Shown: positions 26,694 to 37,038, numbered from the stretch's first letter. The stretch: DNA of 64,000 nucleotides from Pseudoalteromonas flavipulchra NCIMB 2033 = ATCC BAA-314 (GCA_000814665.1 JWIH01000016.1:124001-188000), one strand, 5' to 3'. Translations and numbers: made by a program. The notes: a model not told the origin generated them from the letters alone.

Positions 26694-26716
26694 AAAAGTT
26701 ATCGAGTAGAGAGACC

Positions 26717-28597
26717 TTATTCTACTGAAAGTGTTATCGTTTTAGTTGCAACGGAAGCGGACTTTTCATCAACAACACTTAAACTTACCTGATAGTCGCC
26801 GGATGCTACAGGAGTGAATTGTAGGTTCGAGTCATGAGCTGCGGTACTGTCAACCACTTCGCCTGACGGAGCAACCACCTTCCAAAAATAGGTCAAATTG
26901 CCTGCATTGCTATCGCTATCCATAACCGTTGGAGTTATCCAAAGCGCCGCACCTGTTTTAGGTATATTTTGATAGTCCAGCGCCGTAATTACTGGAGCGC
27001 TATTTTGAACAGCACTTACTTTGATGAATGCCGCGACTACCAGTTCAACCTTGCCATCAGACACGATGCATTTCAGCACATAGTTACCAGCTTCATCGAA
27101 GGTAATAGACGCGCGATTATCAGCATTGTTGACCACTGCAGTGCTATTCTCAGGCTTAGTTTCAAGCGACCAGCGATAAGTGAGCGGATCGCCGTCTTTA
27201 TCTTCTGCGGATACCACAAAGACTTTGGTTTCCCCTTCCGTAGCTGTAGATATTTGTGGGCTCATAGACGCTGTAGGTCCATAATTTTCAGGGTGAACCT
27301 TTATCATGCCACTGGCGGTTTGGCTTAGCTCACCGTTACTTACCTCCACAAAATAACGGTAACTCCCCTCTCCGTGAGGCGTAAAAATCACCGTATCGGT
27401 ATCTTCATTCGTAACGGAATAGGTCAAACCGGCTTCAAATGGTTCAAACGTCCAACTAAAGGAGAGTGTTCTTCCGCTTGTATCTCTACTTCGCTTGGCA
27501 CTAAGCTCGATGGCTTCATTGATTTTGGTTGACTCTGGCGCATCGACGAATACAAGTGGTTTGTTTGCTTCGCCTAATTTGGCCGTTAAGGTATGGGTTG
27601 CTTCACTTAAACGGCCCTGTTTGTCTTTAAGGCTAAAGCGGATTTTATATTGTCCAGCCTTATCTAATTGAAGCGAGGTGAGAAATCCATTTGGTGTTGC
27701 CATTGCGGCTTGGCTGCCGCTCGGTTTGCTGTCAAAACTCCAAAGCGGTGTTACAGCGCCTTGATACTGACTACCATCGCTTTTCAGCTCAACAAAAGTC
27801 ATTGAGCTTAATGTAACCTCTGAAGGTGCTGAAATAACCGCTTTAAGAGCTGGCTGGTTATCTATAACGATGACTTTTTCTGATTTGCTATGTGACGATT
27901 TACCATCATAAACGGTTAAAGTAATAGTGTATTCACCCGCAAATTTAGAGGCGAAAGAGGCAAGGTTATTGTTAGGGCTTACCAATGTGTATTCATCAAC
28001 ATGAGCAGGTGCAGTAACTTGCCATTTATAACTGAGATTATCGCCGTCTGAGTCTGAGCTGTTGCTCGCATCTAACTGTAGATGCTCGTTGATGGCAATT
28101 TCCTGTTTTGTGAGTGTGAAATTAGCGACAGGAGGCGTGTTCACACTTGGTGTGGTTTTTTCTTTTACACGGATCTCAAACTGTGTTGTCGATTCATTAC
28201 TACCTGACTTAATTATTAGCCCTACAATGTAGCTACCTGCAACATCAGCGGTAAATTGCGCTTGCTTAGTGTTGGGGTTAGATAACTGAGCGTTACTGCC
28301 TTGGGGTTTGGCTTGCCACTGCCATGTTATTTCGGCATTTTCAGGGATCGTACTTCCCGCAGTGCTAAGCTGAATGACGTTGCCTGTCTCCCCAAAGGCA
28401 CTTGCCTGAATTTTAGCGACTGGCTTAGTCGTGGTATCCGTTCCTGAATCTGTATTATCGTTATTTGAATCCGTGTTGCCATTATTTCCATTTTTGCCGC
28501 TATCCTGATTGACTGGTGTGGTGTCACCGCCTGAACCGCCGCATCCTGCTAGTAATAGTGAACAACAAAGTATTGATGTTATTAAGTTTTTGTTCAT
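26717..28597 (-). CDS. PKD-repeat surface lipoprotein
   Basis: 626 residues. Lipoprotein signal with lipobox LLAGC (Cys19), then a low-complexity Gly/Asn/Asp/Thr linker (about 20-60). The rest is about six beta-sandwich PKD/Ig-like repeats of 80-95 residues, recognised by recurring YxxxLxVxDGK..S, D.DGD.L.YxW and G.Y...L.V.D patterns (e.g. DSDGDNLSYKWQV, DKDGDPLTYRWSL). Such proteins are usually surface or periplasmic adhesion or scaffolding proteins; no catalytic domain is seen. It is divergent from the DeoR gene and ends at a bidirectional terminator. Confidence 0.85.
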   Translation of the reverse strand: MNKNLITSILCCSLLLAGCGGSGGDTTPVNQDSGKNGNNGNTDSNNDNTDSGTDTTTKPVAKIQASAFGETGNVIQLSTAGSTIPENAEITWQWQAKPQGSNAQLSNPNTKQAQFTADVAGSYIVGLIIKSGSNESTTQFEIRVKEKTTPSVNTPPVANFTLTKQEIAINEHLQLDASNSSDSDGDNLSYKWQVTAPAHVDEYTLVSPNNNLASFASKFAGEYTITLTVYDGKSSHSKSEKVIVIDNQPALKAVISAPSEVTLSSMTFVELKSDGSQYQGAVTPLWSFDSKPSGSQAAMATPNGFLTSLQLDKAGQYKIRFSLKDKQGRLSEATHTLTAKLGEANKPLVFVDAPESTKINEAIELSAKRSRDTSGRTLSFSWTFEPFEAGLTYSVTNEDTDTVIFTPHGEGSYRYFVEVSNGELSQTASGMIKVHPENYGPTASMSPQISTATEGETKVFVVSAEDKDGDPLTYRWSLETKPENSTAVVNNADNRASITFDEAGNYVLKCIVSDGKVELVVAAFIKVSAVQNSAPVITALDYQNIPKTGAALWITPTVMDSDSNAGNLTYFWKVVAPSGEVVDSTAAHDSNLQFTPVASGDYQVSLSVVDEKSASVATKTITLSVE

Positions 28598-28686
28598 TTA
28601 ATTATCCTTTTAAGTACCTCAACTGGGAAATGTATCCTGATGACCAAAATATTTCCAGTTAAAATTTGTTCAGTGCAAAATTTAAC

Positions 28687-28738
28687 TTGTTTAGGTTTTG
28701 AAGTTTCGACTATAATCGCCTTAAATTTCGAAACGAAA
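28687..28738 (+). promoter_or_regulatory. Sigma-70 promoter and palindromic operator of the DeoR-glmS unit
   Basis: TTGTTT (28687-28692), 18-nt spacer, TATAAT (28711-28716). Downstream of the -10, TTTCGAAACGAAA (28726-28738) is a perfect palindrome with TTTCG half-sites, as several DeoR-family operators have. It lies just before the DeoR start codon, so autorepression is likely. Confidence 0.6.
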
Positions 28739-28746
28739 CTTATTTG

Positions 28747-29529
28747 ATGACTAAACGAAACACTCAACAGCGCAGACATACCATTCTTTCATGGGTGAAT
28801 GAATACGGTGAAGTAAGCGTAGAATCACTCGCCGCTGAGTTTGAAACGTCAGAAGTTACGATTCGTAAGGATTTAACGGCACTAGAAAAAAGCGGCCTGT
28901 TACTACGCCGCTATGGCGGTGCGATAGCCCTTCCTAAAGAGATCACCGCATCAGGTAAAGACGAGCAAGACTCTGTACGTAAAACGGCCATTGCGAAAGC
29001 GGCCGCTGAGCTGATTAAAGATCACAATCGCATCATTATTGATAGCGGCAGAACCACTGAAACCCTAATTCCGGAGCTTGCGCAAAAGCGTGGTTTAGTC
29101 GTGATGACCAATGCGATGAATATCGCTAATCGATTGTTATCGCTTGAAAATGAGCCAACTTTATTGATGACCGGCGGGACGTGGGATCCGCACTCAGAAT
29201 CCTTTCAAGGGCAAGTAGCAGAACAAGTACTGCAATCCTATGACTTTGACCAGCTTTTTATTGGTGCCGATGGCATTGATGTAGAGCGCGGCACAACCAC
29301 ATTCAACGAATTAATTGGGCTGAGCCGTGTGATGGCAAAGTCAGCCCGTGAAGTGATTGTGATGGTCGAATCCGACAAGATTGGCCGTAAAATTCCGAAT
29401 TTAGAAATACCTTGGGCACAGATCACCACTTTGATCACCGACAACAACTTGGCCGATGACCTCCGCCAAGCGATCGAAGCGCGTGGTATACAACTTATCT
29501 GTGCTGAACTACACACAACGTGCAAATAA
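28747..29529 (+). CDS. DeoR/GlpR-family transcriptional regulator next to glmS
   Basis: 260 residues. The N-terminal winged helix has the DeoR signature [20 protein letters not shown] followed by [14 protein letters not shown]; the C-terminal DeoR sensor domain has [28 protein letters not shown] and FIGADGID, which bind a sugar phosphate. Ten nucleotides separate it from glmS, so the two are co-transcribed. By context it may sense glucosamine-6-phosphate or a related amino-sugar phosphate and control glmS; that is inference. ATG at 28747 is preferred over the TTG at 28744. Confidence 0.87.
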   Translation: MTKRNTQQRRHTILSWVNEYGEVSVESLAAEFETSEVTIRKDLTALEKSGLLLRRYGGAIALPKEITASGKDEQDSVRKTAIAKAAAELIKDHNRIIIDSGRTTETLIPELAQKRGLVVMTNAMNIANRLLSLENEPTLLMTGGTWDPHSESFQGQVAEQVLQSYDFDQLFIGADGIDVERGTTTFNELIGLSRVMAKSAREVIVMVESDKIGRKIPNLEIPWAQITTLITDNNLADDLRQAIEARGIQLICAELHTTCK

Positions 29530-29539
29530 TGGAGAGATT

Positions 29540-31360
29540 ATGTGTGGAATAGTAGGCGCTGTTGCTGAGCGTCCAGTAAACAAAATTCTTATCGAAGGCC
29601 TAAAACGCCTTGAATATCGTGGTTATGACTCTGCGGGTGTCGCACTTTGCGAAGGCGGCGCACTCAACAGCGTGAAAGCCGTAGGTAAAGTGGTAAACCT
29701 AGAATCTGCGCTTGAAAATGCAGAAGTAAAAGGTACTACCGGTATCGCGCACACGCGCTGGGCAACACACGGCGGCGTAACAGAAGCTAACGCGCACCCG
29801 CATATTTCTAACAGCGAAATTGCGCTGGTACACAATGGCATTATTGAAAACCACGAAGGTTTGCGCGCGGCATTAAAAGAAGACGGTTACGAGTTTTTAT
29901 CTGACACCGACACCGAAGTGATGGTGCACTTGATCCATCAACTCAGACAGCAACACACTACATTACTCGCTGCCGTGCAAGCAGCGGTAAAACAGCTCGA
30001 AGGTGCATACGGCACGGTATTGTTTGATAAAGCAAACCAAGATGAAATCATCGTGGCACGTTCAGGCAGCCCACTGGTGATCGGCCTTGGCCTTGGTGAA
30101 AACTTTATTGCCTCTGATCAACTCGCGCTATTACCAGTAACCCGCAGCTTTATCTTCCTAGAAGAAGGTGATGTAGCACGCATTACTCGCGAAACGGTAG
30201 AAATCTTCGACATTAACGGCAATCCTGTAGAGCGCGAAGTGGTTGAGTCTAACATCACGCAAGATGTGTCGGGCAAAGGCGAATACCGCCACTACATGCT
30301 AAAAGAAATCTACGAGCAGCCAATGGCCGTACGTAATACGCTTGAAGGCCGTTTAGACAACGATCGCGTTAGTATCGACGCATTTGGCGACAAAGCCAAC
30401 GAAATTTTTAAAGATGTAAAACACGTACAGATCATCGCGTGTGGTACGTCTTACCACTCAGGCATGGTGGCGCGCTACTGGCTGGAGCAATTTGCAGGCG
30501 TAAGCTGTAACGTTGAAATCGCCTCAGAGTTTCGCTACCGCGACTCATTCGTTCACGAAAACAGCCTACTGGTAACCATTTCACAATCGGGCGAAACCGC
30601 AGATACGCTCGCGGCACTGCGTCTTGCCAAAGAACAAGGCTATATGGCGTCGATGACCATCTGTAACGTACCTGGCTCATCGCTAGTACGTGAGTCAGAT
30701 CTTGCCTTTATGACCAAAGCAGGCGCTGAAATTGGGGTGGCATCAACCAAAGCATTTACGACTCAATTAGTTGGCTTATTGATGCTAACTGCGTCAATCG
30801 CGCAGGAAAAAGGCCGTGATCAAAGCGCAATCGTCAACGCTATCAAAACCCTGCCAACCAAGCTTGAAGAAACCTTAACGATGGCCGATGGTATTGAACT
30901 TCTTGCAGAAGAATTTGCCGACAAACATCACTCATTGTTCCTAGGCCGTGGTTCACAATACCCAATCGCAATGGAAGGCGCACTTAAGCTTAAAGAGATT
31001 TCCTACATCCACGCAGAAGCTTATGCGGCAGGCGAGCTAAAACACGGCCCGCTCGCACTTATCGACGCAGATATGCCTATCATCGTCGTTGCACCAAACA
31101 ACGAGCTGCTTGAAAAGCTTAAATCAAACGTTGAAGAAGTACGCGCACGCGGCGGTATCATCTACGTATTCGCGGACAAAGACTCAAACTTTGCCTCGGA
31201 CGACACCATGCGAGTAATGAACGTCAACCACGTAGAAAACATCATCGCCCCAGTGGTTTACACCATCCCACTACAGCTACTTTCATACTACGTAGCCGTG
31301 ATCAAAGGCACCGATGTTGACCAACCGAGAAATCTCGCAAAGAGTGTAACGGTAGAATAA
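29540..31360 (+). CDS. glmS: Glutamine-fructose-6-phosphate aminotransferase (isomerizing)
   Basis: 606 residues. Makes glucosamine-6-phosphate from fructose-6-phosphate and glutamine, the first step to UDP-GlcNAc for peptidoglycan and LPS. The mature chain begins Cys2 (MCGIVGAV), the nucleophile of the class II glutamine amidotransferase domain; two SIS domains follow ([48 protein letters not shown]). It ends [11 protein letters not shown], the canonical C-terminus whose DNA is the recognition part of attTn7. GGAGAG precedes the ATG at 29540, so upstream in-frame codons are excluded. A foreign island starts 24 nt after its stop. Confidence 0.97.
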   Translation: MCGIVGAVAERPVNKILIEGLKRLEYRGYDSAGVALCEGGALNSVKAVGKVVNLESALENAEVKGTTGIAHTRWATHGGVTEANAHPHISNSEIALVHNGIIENHEGLRAALKEDGYEFLSDTDTEVMVHLIHQLRQQHTTLLAAVQAAVKQLEGAYGTVLFDKANQDEIIVARSGSPLVIGLGLGENFIASDQLALLPVTRSFIFLEEGDVARITRETVEIFDINGNPVEREVVESNITQDVSGKGEYRHYMLKEIYEQPMAVRNTLEGRLDNDRVSIDAFGDKANEIFKDVKHVQIIACGTSYHSGMVARYWLEQFAGVSCNVEIASEFRYRDSFVHENSLLVTISQSGETADTLAALRLAKEQGYMASMTICNVPGSSLVRESDLAFMTKAGAEIGVASTKAFTTQLVGLLMLTASIAQEKGRDQSAIVNAIKTLPTKLEETLTMADGIELLAEEFADKHHSLFLGRGSQYPIAMEGALKLKEISYIHAEAYAAGELKHGPLALIDADMPIIVVAPNNELLEKLKSNVEEVRARGGIIYVFADKDSNFASDDTMRVMNVNHVENIIAPVVYTIPLQLLSYYVAVIKGTDVDQPRNLAKSVTVE

Positions 31361-31364
31361 GAAA

Positions 31365-31380
31365 AGGCGCGCAAGCGCCT
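31365..31380 (+). terminator. glmS terminator hairpin
   Basis: AGGCGC-GCAA-GCGCCT, a 6-bp GC stem with a GNRA-like tetraloop, 4 nt after the glmS stop. No T-tract follows: the next bases are the edge of the inserted island, which may have displaced it. Confidence 0.6.
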
Positions 31381-31384
31381 CAGA

Positions 31385-31406
31385 TGTGACTTAGGAATAT
31401 AGTTTC
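31385..31406 (+). repeat. Left terminal inverted repeat of the island
   Basis: 22 bp starting TGTGACTTAGGAATATAG; pairs with 44355-44376 (one mismatch, T versus C at position 19). ATCC follows closely on the inner side of both copies. Confidence 0.85.
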
Positions 31407-31460
31407 ATCCCAAGTATTAAAGATATACATACTTAATATTTATAATCAAACCTAATTTTT

Positions 31461-31489
31461 AGAGCTTATTCTTTCATTGAGTAAGCTCT
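31461..31489 (+). terminator. Hairpin upstream of gmtY
   Basis: AGAGCTTA, 13-nt loop, TAAGCTCT, then TTTTACTTTT. It can stop transcription arriving from glmS before it enters the recombinase genes. Confidence 0.6.
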
Positions 31490-31556
31490 TTTACTTTTAA
31501 AAGTTCAAATAATGTACTAAGTAAAAGTATCATCAAATAATCAAACGGCCAGTCAA

Positions 31557-33059
31557 ATGGATCTCGTTCGTTTGAATTCCAAAGTTTACCGAAGTAATGC
31601 AGGTGTTTATGAAGAAATACCAGTATTGCTTACTCAAGAAGGGGTAGTTGAATCTCACCTGTCCTATTTGCTTGATCACGTTCATGTAAGAAGTCAAAGC
31701 TGGCTTGATAAGCAAGTAACGGCTTTAAAATTATTTATTCAATTCCTCGATGCAAATAGTCAATTAGCACTGACTCCAAAAGAGTTTTTTAAAGTATTTG
31801 TTCAGCAGCTCTATAGCGGAACCATAGGCACAGATGGGTTAGATCCAAGTATGTTATTTTGGATGCCTCGTCGTGTGACCACCGCAAATGCCATCGTAAA
31901 TTCACTGGCTAATTATTCCGATTGGCTGGGTGAGAATAGAGAGCTTGAGGGATTTTTGAGTATTTCAGACACTTCAAGCTACGATGAACGGATCAATTGG
32001 GCTGCTTGGCACCACAAAAGGAATCGTGCTTTTCTAGCACATACTTGGCAGCTTCCTGATAAAAGTGAGTTCAGATATAGACCTGATTATGCCAAACAAT
32101 CTACAACAGCTCGTATTGAAGCCCCAAAAATCTTTCCGGAAAAGTATTTTGCTCAACTGCTTTTTGAGGGGTTTTCAAACTACGGTCATCGGTATGACAG
32201 CAATCTCGGTACCAGACTAAACCTGAGAGATATTTTGATTACCTTGCTGTTAAACGGTGCCGGTTTACGCATGAGTGAGCCTTTTCACCTATACATTCAA
32301 GATGTCACTTTAGACCCCGTAATAGCAAGAGAAACAGGCAAACAAGTTGCGTTGGTACGCGTCTATCACCCAGTAGAGGGTACAGCCCCGCATGACTGGC
32401 AGGTTAAGCCGAATGGTCAAGCTAAAACCAGAGAAGGTTATTTAAAAACCAAATATGGCTTATTGCCAAGAAATCGATCAGCAGACAGAACTTACCGCGC
32501 TGGTTGGAAAGTAAAAAAGCTAGATAATCAGCAGGAAAAATACATTCATGTGCAGTGGTTTCCCCTCATTTTTGGAGAGCTGTTTTATGCGTTTTGGAAG
32601 CTCTACCTTCGACAACTTAGGCATATACCAGTCAATCACCCGTTTGCATTTATTTCTTTGTCAGGTCCACAGGCAGGTCAACCACTTTCAATCACTGCAT
32701 ATTATCAAAATCATCAAAGAGCAGTAAAAAACATCAGTTTAACGCCGTCAAAATTGTCTGGTACAAGTCCACATGGCCATCGACATGCGTATGGCCAGCG
32801 ACTCAAAAACGCGGGTATAGACCCTTTAGTGAGGCGAAACGCACTCCACCATTCAAGTCTCGAGTCGCAACTTGTGTACTGTGAGCCGCAGTTCGATGAA
32901 GTATCGAGCATGTTAATGGAAGCCGATAAGCGATTAGCTTCAGCGGAAAAAACGCAACCAGTAGTACGTAACTATTTAGCTCAAGGGTTCGATGATGTTG
33001 ATCCACAAGAACTACTTTCAGGGCAAGGCTATCTTGTGGAGGGAGGTGATGATGAGTAA
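31557..33059 (+). CDS. gmtY: Gamma-mobile-trio tyrosine recombinase GmtY
   Basis: 500 residues. The N-terminal half (about 25-125) looks like a SAM-like core-binding domain; the C-terminal half is a tyrosine recombinase: Arg238 in GAGLRMSEP, His406-x-x-Arg409 in SPHGHRHAYG, His431/432 in ALHHSSLESQLVY and nucleophile Tyr441. All catalytic positions are present. Larger than most phage integrases. It is the first of three overlapping genes at the left end of the island and should act with GmtZ to move it. The ATG at 31557 has no clear ribosome site. Name rests on size, order and catalytic pattern; the integrase fold is certain. Confidence 0.8.
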   Translation: MDLVRLNSKVYRSNAGVYEEIPVLLTQEGVVESHLSYLLDHVHVRSQSWLDKQVTALKLFIQFLDANSQLALTPKEFFKVFVQQLYSGTIGTDGLDPSMLFWMPRRVTTANAIVNSLANYSDWLGENRELEGFLSISDTSSYDERINWAAWHHKRNRAFLAHTWQLPDKSEFRYRPDYAKQSTTARIEAPKIFPEKYFAQLLFEGFSNYGHRYDSNLGTRLNLRDILITLLLNGAGLRMSEPFHLYIQDVTLDPVIARETGKQVALVRVYHPVEGTAPHDWQVKPNGQAKTREGYLKTKYGLLPRNRSADRTYRAGWKVKKLDNQQEKYIHVQWFPLIFGELFYAFWKLYLRQLRHIPVNHPFAFISLSGPQAGQPLSITAYYQNHQRAVKNISLTPSKLSGTSPHGHRHAYGQRLKNAGIDPLVRRNALHHSSLESQLVYCEPQFDEVSSMLMEADKRLASAEKTQPVVRNYLAQGFDDVDPQELLSGQGYLVEGGDDE

Positions 33060-35625
33060 GCCTTATTCACCCAATAACGGGATCACCGAAGACATTACAT
33101 TTCAGTGGTTAACTGACATGTATGGTGACGAGTATCGTACTTGGGCAAAGTTATCTAACCGCTGGTTAGCAAGGCAGCACAAAGGTTTGTCATCAAAGAA
33201 AAACGCCTTGAATCGGTTCTATAAGTCTTTCATGGTGCCACTAAATTTAGCCAGTAACCCTCTAACATTTATTGATAGAAGCACACCCGTACCAGACTTT
33301 TTTGAAGAGGCAATAAAACCAAGCAAATCGTACATAGATCCAGTGGGAAAACGCCAAGCTATAACTTATAACAACTACCTTCAGCAATTTCTTACTTATG
33401 TCTTGGAAGACTTGGTTGGGGTGGAAGATGACTTTGGCAACCTCACTATTCCGCATAAGTATCGCAATCCATTCTCGATAAAACGCAGAACAGGGTTGGA
33501 AGTGGCTGAAACAGTCAGAACACCACTCCCTTACAAGTATATTCAAGAACTGCGAGAGATCATCTGCCCAGAAAAAGCTGAATCGTTTAAAGACTGGGTA
33601 TGGGCACAAAAAGCAGGAGATGCGATTAGCCAAGGGAAATATGGGGGTGATTGGTTTGAAGTGACGCCAACAGATATTGACTATGCTGATCCAAACTGTG
33701 TGTGGCGTGAGCGTATCATTCCCAAAGGAAAAAGTTATGGTGGCATAACTCTATACAAAGATAAAAAAGTGTATGAATTGTGGTGTCCTGCTTCAGCGGT
33801 TGCTTTATATCTAAAACTAGAACTGCCATTGAGAACAGCACAAGTTCGCTGGTTAGACTCAGGTGAAGCTGATTTATGGCGGTATCAAAATGGCTATTGG
33901 GTTAAAAATACAGGAAAGTTAGCCCCAGCCACTAAATTGGACTTATCTCGTTATTCAATAGGTAGAGGTGTGTTTAGGCGCATTCAAAGTGCTGAAGGTG
34001 ATTCAAGTGCGCTTTTTATCAATACGAATAAGACCTCAGATATCCTGAAAGATGGATTATCAAAAGGCTACACCATTCCATGGCAACACGAGCGAGTTTT
34101 GAAATGGCTTGAGCTGCTTAGGAACTGGCAAGAAAAGTACAATCCAATTGAGAGGCCAATGCAATGGTCGGAACTAAAACGCAAGCATCTAGGGGACATA
34201 AAAAGCAAAGCACAATTGGAAGAGATGATACCAACTTGTTTTTTATTTAGACACCGCTCTTCAATTTCAGAATTCGATTTTCAGTGCCCAATAAGTGATA
34301 AAGAGCCTGCGAGGCTTAGGTTTAAGCTTTTGTCTGAGCTAGAGCAGCGCTGCGAACAGCGCAGGGAAATGCTTACAGATAATAGTCCGATAAAGTTTGT
34401 GAAACCGAGTCATGGAACTTTTCGAAACTACATCAGCACATACTTTCCATTGCACACTTTAAGAGTGTCACTGATCACCAGTTTTGCTTTGGAAGGTGGT
34501 GTGCCAATCCCCGTCCTGTCAAAGTTAGTTGCTGGGCACAGCCGCATCATCATGACTTTGTACTACACCAAAATTGGTCAGGCATATATGAAAAAGGTGA
34601 TGTCGGAAGCTGAAGATAAGTTACGCTTAGCGTCAGAGCAACAGTTCCAAGAGTTTTTGATTAACACTGAATATAATGATTTGAAGTTAGGTGCTGCATT
34701 TAATGATGATTCAGCGCTGCGAGCTGTGAATGCGGGCTCACAAGTAAGCTGGCAAGTGATGGACAAAGGGATATGCCCTGTTGGTTGCCAAGGATGTGAC
34801 AATGGCGGCGAACAAACAGCCAAGCTTGGTAATGCGCCGTGCAGCTATGGTCCTACTCCAAGAGATTTTCAAGGCAACGTAAAAAACTGCGTAAGATGTC
34901 GCTGGTTTATTACTGGACCCGCATTCATGCCTGGTCTTATTGCTCATTTTAATAACCTTAGCTTTGAAGCCAGTGAGGCGGGTGAACGTCATAACACTTT
35001 TGAAGCTAACCTAGATGCATTGAAACAAATGAAATTTGCAGCAATGGATGCCAATGAGCCATTTACAAGGGAAGCTGATTTAAAAGCCGCTGAATTTGAA
35101 TATGAGAGAGAAGCAACTAAGGTAGATGCATTGATGAATGATATGCATGCAACATATCGGTTAATAGCTCAATCTACTCAGATAATGAATAGCACGGATG
35201 AAACTAAACTACAGTTGCTCAGTGAAAGTGGTTTCTCGGATGTCACTGCTCAGCTTGAAGACAACTCCCAATTAACTCAGTTAGAAATCGTATGCCGCAA
35301 CGCAGCACTTTACCCATATTACGATGCATCAAAAGCGGTGCTTAAGCGTGGTCAAGCAATAGACTTAATGTTGAGAGCAAATGGCCAAGACCCACTTATG
35401 TTGTATTTACCTGATGAGGATAAGCTTAAAGTAGGCAATCAAATCATACTCCTCATTGAAAATAGAGTGGGTTCGTTCGACAAAGCCATACAGTTTGTTG
35501 AATCTCAAAGCTCATTAGCAGAGATAGGTTTTCCAAATGCTATCGGAGAATACGTGAAAACTGAACAGAGTAAATCAGCGAACTTAATTGGCTACCTAAA
35601 CCCACATACGACACAAGGAGAGTGA
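33052..35625 (+). CDS. gmtZ: Gamma-mobile-trio integrase GmtZ
   Basis: About 858 residues. Tyrosine recombinase motifs lie near the middle: His468-TL-Arg471, His496 in AGHSRIIM, and the YY pair 504/505. A cysteine-rich segment follows (Cys575, 579, 582, 597, 613, 616), reading CPVGCQGC and NCVRCRWF, likely a zinc-binding element, and then helical sequence. The long N-terminal region (1-450) has no recognised domain. The start overlaps the gmtY stop by 8 nt and follows GGAGGGAGG, so coupling is expected; ATG 33049 is an alternative. Partner of GmtY in recombination. Confidence 0.78.
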   Translation: MSKPYSPNNGITEDITFQWLTDMYGDEYRTWAKLSNRWLARQHKGLSSKKNALNRFYKSFMVPLNLASNPLTFIDRSTPVPDFFEEAIKPSKSYIDPVGKRQAITYNNYLQQFLTYVLEDLVGVEDDFGNLTIPHKYRNPFSIKRRTGLEVAETVRTPLPYKYIQELREIICPEKAESFKDWVWAQKAGDAISQGKYGGDWFEVTPTDIDYADPNCVWRERIIPKGKSYGGITLYKDKKVYELWCPASAVALYLKLELPLRTAQVRWLDSGEADLWRYQNGYWVKNTGKLAPATKLDLSRYSIGRGVFRRIQSAEGDSSALFINTNKTSDILKDGLSKGYTIPWQHERVLKWLELLRNWQEKYNPIERPMQWSELKRKHLGDIKSKAQLEEMIPTCFLFRHRSSISEFDFQCPISDKEPARLRFKLLSELEQRCEQRREMLTDNSPIKFVKPSHGTFRNYISTYFPLHTLRVSLITSFALEGGVPIPVLSKLVAGHSRIIMTLYYTKIGQAYMKKVMSEAEDKLRLASEQQFQEFLINTEYNDLKLGAAFNDDSALRAVNAGSQVSWQVMDKGICPVGCQGCDNGGEQTAKLGNAPCSYGPTPRDFQGNVKNCVRCRWFITGPAFMPGLIAHFNNLSFEASEAGERHNTFEANLDALKQMKFAAMDANEPFTREADLKAAEFEYEREATKVDALMNDMHATYRLIAQSTQIMNSTDETKLQLLSESGFSDVTAQLEDNSQLTQLEIVCRNAALYPYYDASKAVLKRGQAIDLMLRANGQDPLMLYLPDEDKLKVGNQIILLIENRVGSFDKAIQFVESQSSLAEIGFPNAIGEYVKTEQSKSANLIGYLNPHTTQGE

Positions 35626-35627
35626 AA

Positions 35628-36272
35628 ATGACACCTGATAGTCTATTTGCATCGTTATCAAGTCAGTTGGGTACCAGAAAACAAAGGTCGCTTCAGCTTA
35701 TCCATCAAATATGCGCAGAGCAACAAGAGCGCAATAGTCATGACTTTTCCATCGCTACGATAGGCAAGCTGTCCAAAGCGCGAGGAGGCCCTTCTGAACA
35801 GGCAATACGCAATAAAAATGGTGATGAATATAGGCAATTGATAGCTTCTTGGCAGTGTACTAATAATCATAAAAAGCTTGGTCGCACACCTGTAGAGCAG
35901 CCTCAAGATGTTCTAAAGCTGATAAATGAACCTTCAGTTCGCGCTGAAGTTGGCTTAATGCTCGCGGAACTCAAACAGTTAAGGGGCGAAGTTAGGTTAC
36001 TTAAGTCACTCAACAAAGACACAATCATCATTGATAAATCTATTCATCTTCGAGGTAGTTCCAATTCAAAGGTAGAGTTGCTGCCAGCAATACCACTCTC
36101 AAGCGCCGAGCTACATGCTCTCGAGAACGCAATATCGCCAGCAACATTTGAAAATAATGGCTGGCAAGAAGATCCTAAAGACCACTCAGTCAGAAATCAG
36201 CATGGGAGAAAGGTATTTGAAGTAGGGTTTGTATCAGCCATCAAAACGGTACTCGATCATACAAAAAAGTAG
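35628..36272 (+). CDS. gmtX: Gamma-mobile-trio protein GmtX
   Basis: 214 residues, cytoplasmic, mostly helical. Its N-terminus includes FSIATIGKLSKARGGPSEQAIRNKNG, similar in feel to the helix-turn-helix start of small accessory proteins in Tn554-like trios, and a leucine-rich helix (LMLAELKQLRGEVRLLKSL, about 108-126) that may be a coiled coil. No catalytic motif. An AAGGAGAG ribosome site precedes the ATG at 35628; GTG 35622, which overlaps the gmtZ stop, is an alternative. It completes the three-gene recombination module and may bind DNA or the recombinases. Confidence 0.7.
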   Translation: MTPDSLFASLSSQLGTRKQRSLQLIHQICAEQQERNSHDFSIATIGKLSKARGGPSEQAIRNKNGDEYRQLIASWQCTNNHKKLGRTPVEQPQDVLKLINEPSVRAEVGLMLAELKQLRGEVRLLKSLNKDTIIIDKSIHLRGSSNSKVELLPAIPLSSAELHALENAISPATFENNGWQEDPKDHSVRNQHGRKVFEVGFVSAIKTVLDHTKK

Positions 36273-36362
36273 TGTAAAGAAAACGGTCATTTTATTTATC
36301 CTATAAGGTTTAGTTTCCGAATGCGAGATACATTGCTATATGTGTAAAGTTACTCGTAAATA

Positions 36363-36392
36363 AATCAACGTAAATAAAACCTACGTTTGATT
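36363..36392. promoter_or_regulatory. Inverted repeat upstream of the resolvase gene
   Basis: AATCAACGTA (36363-36372) and TACGTTTGATT (36382-36392) form an imperfect inverted repeat 14 nt before the resolvase ATG. Serine resolvase genes often carry their recombination or operator sites here, so it may be part of a res site. Confidence 0.45.
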
Positions 36393-36405
36393 TGAGGGGG
36401 GCACT

Positions 36406-36957
36406 ATGAAAATCGGGTATGCTCGAGTTAGTACTGCAGACCAAAAAGAACTAGCGCAAACTGATGCGTTATCAAGTGTGGGCTGTGAGCGTATATATAT
36501 CGATCGGGTGAGCGGAAAATCACGAGAGAGGCCAGAGTTAACGAAGATGCTTGAAGCGCTTAGGCAAGATGATGTCGTGATTGTTCAACGGCTTGATAGG
36601 TTAGGCCGAAGTTTAAAAGATTTGATAAGTCTGCTAGATCAGCTAAAGGACCAAGGCGTTAAGTTTGTAAGCTTAGTAGAGAATATTGATACGACAACAG
36701 CGGTTGGTGAACTTGCGTTTCACATTATTGGTGCCATCGCACAATTTGAAAGACGCTTGATTTCAGAAAGAACTAAATCAGGTTTAGCTGCTGCTCGAGC
36801 TCGGGGTAGAAAAGGAGGGCGAAAATCAAAAATGACCCCTTCAGATATTCGTAAAGCAAACGCTATGTTATTAGATCCTAATATCACTAAAGCCGAAGTA
36901 GCTAAGCATTTTGGGGTTAGTCGGCCCACGCTGGATAAGGCGTTAATCAAAGGCTAA
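36406..36957 (+). CDS. Serine recombinase, Tn3 resolvase/invertase type
   Basis: 183 residues. Catalytic Ser9 in GYARVSTADQ, arginines in QRLDRLGRSLKDL, the long E-helix FERRLISERTKSGLAAARARGRKGGR, and a C-terminal Hin-type helix-turn-helix (TKAEVAKHFGVSRPTLDKAL). Length equals Tn3-type resolvases and Pin-like invertases. It could resolve cointegrates or dimers of the island or invert a segment. AGGGGGG lies 7 nt before the ATG. It is the first gene after the trio. Family is certain, task is inference. Confidence 0.9.
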   Translation: MKIGYARVSTADQKELAQTDALSSVGCERIYIDRVSGKSRERPELTKMLEALRQDDVVIVQRLDRLGRSLKDLISLLDQLKDQGVKFVSLVENIDTTTAVGELAFHIIGAIAQFERRLISERTKSGLAAARARGRKGGRKSKMTPSDIRKANAMLLDPNITKAEVAKHFGVSRPTLDKALIKG

Positions 36958-37038
36958 ACAACAAAGTAGGTGGTTTTTTGATCTTTTAACTTGAAATTGC
37001 TGTACGAATATCCATATATTAGAGTGGTATCTTGAGTA

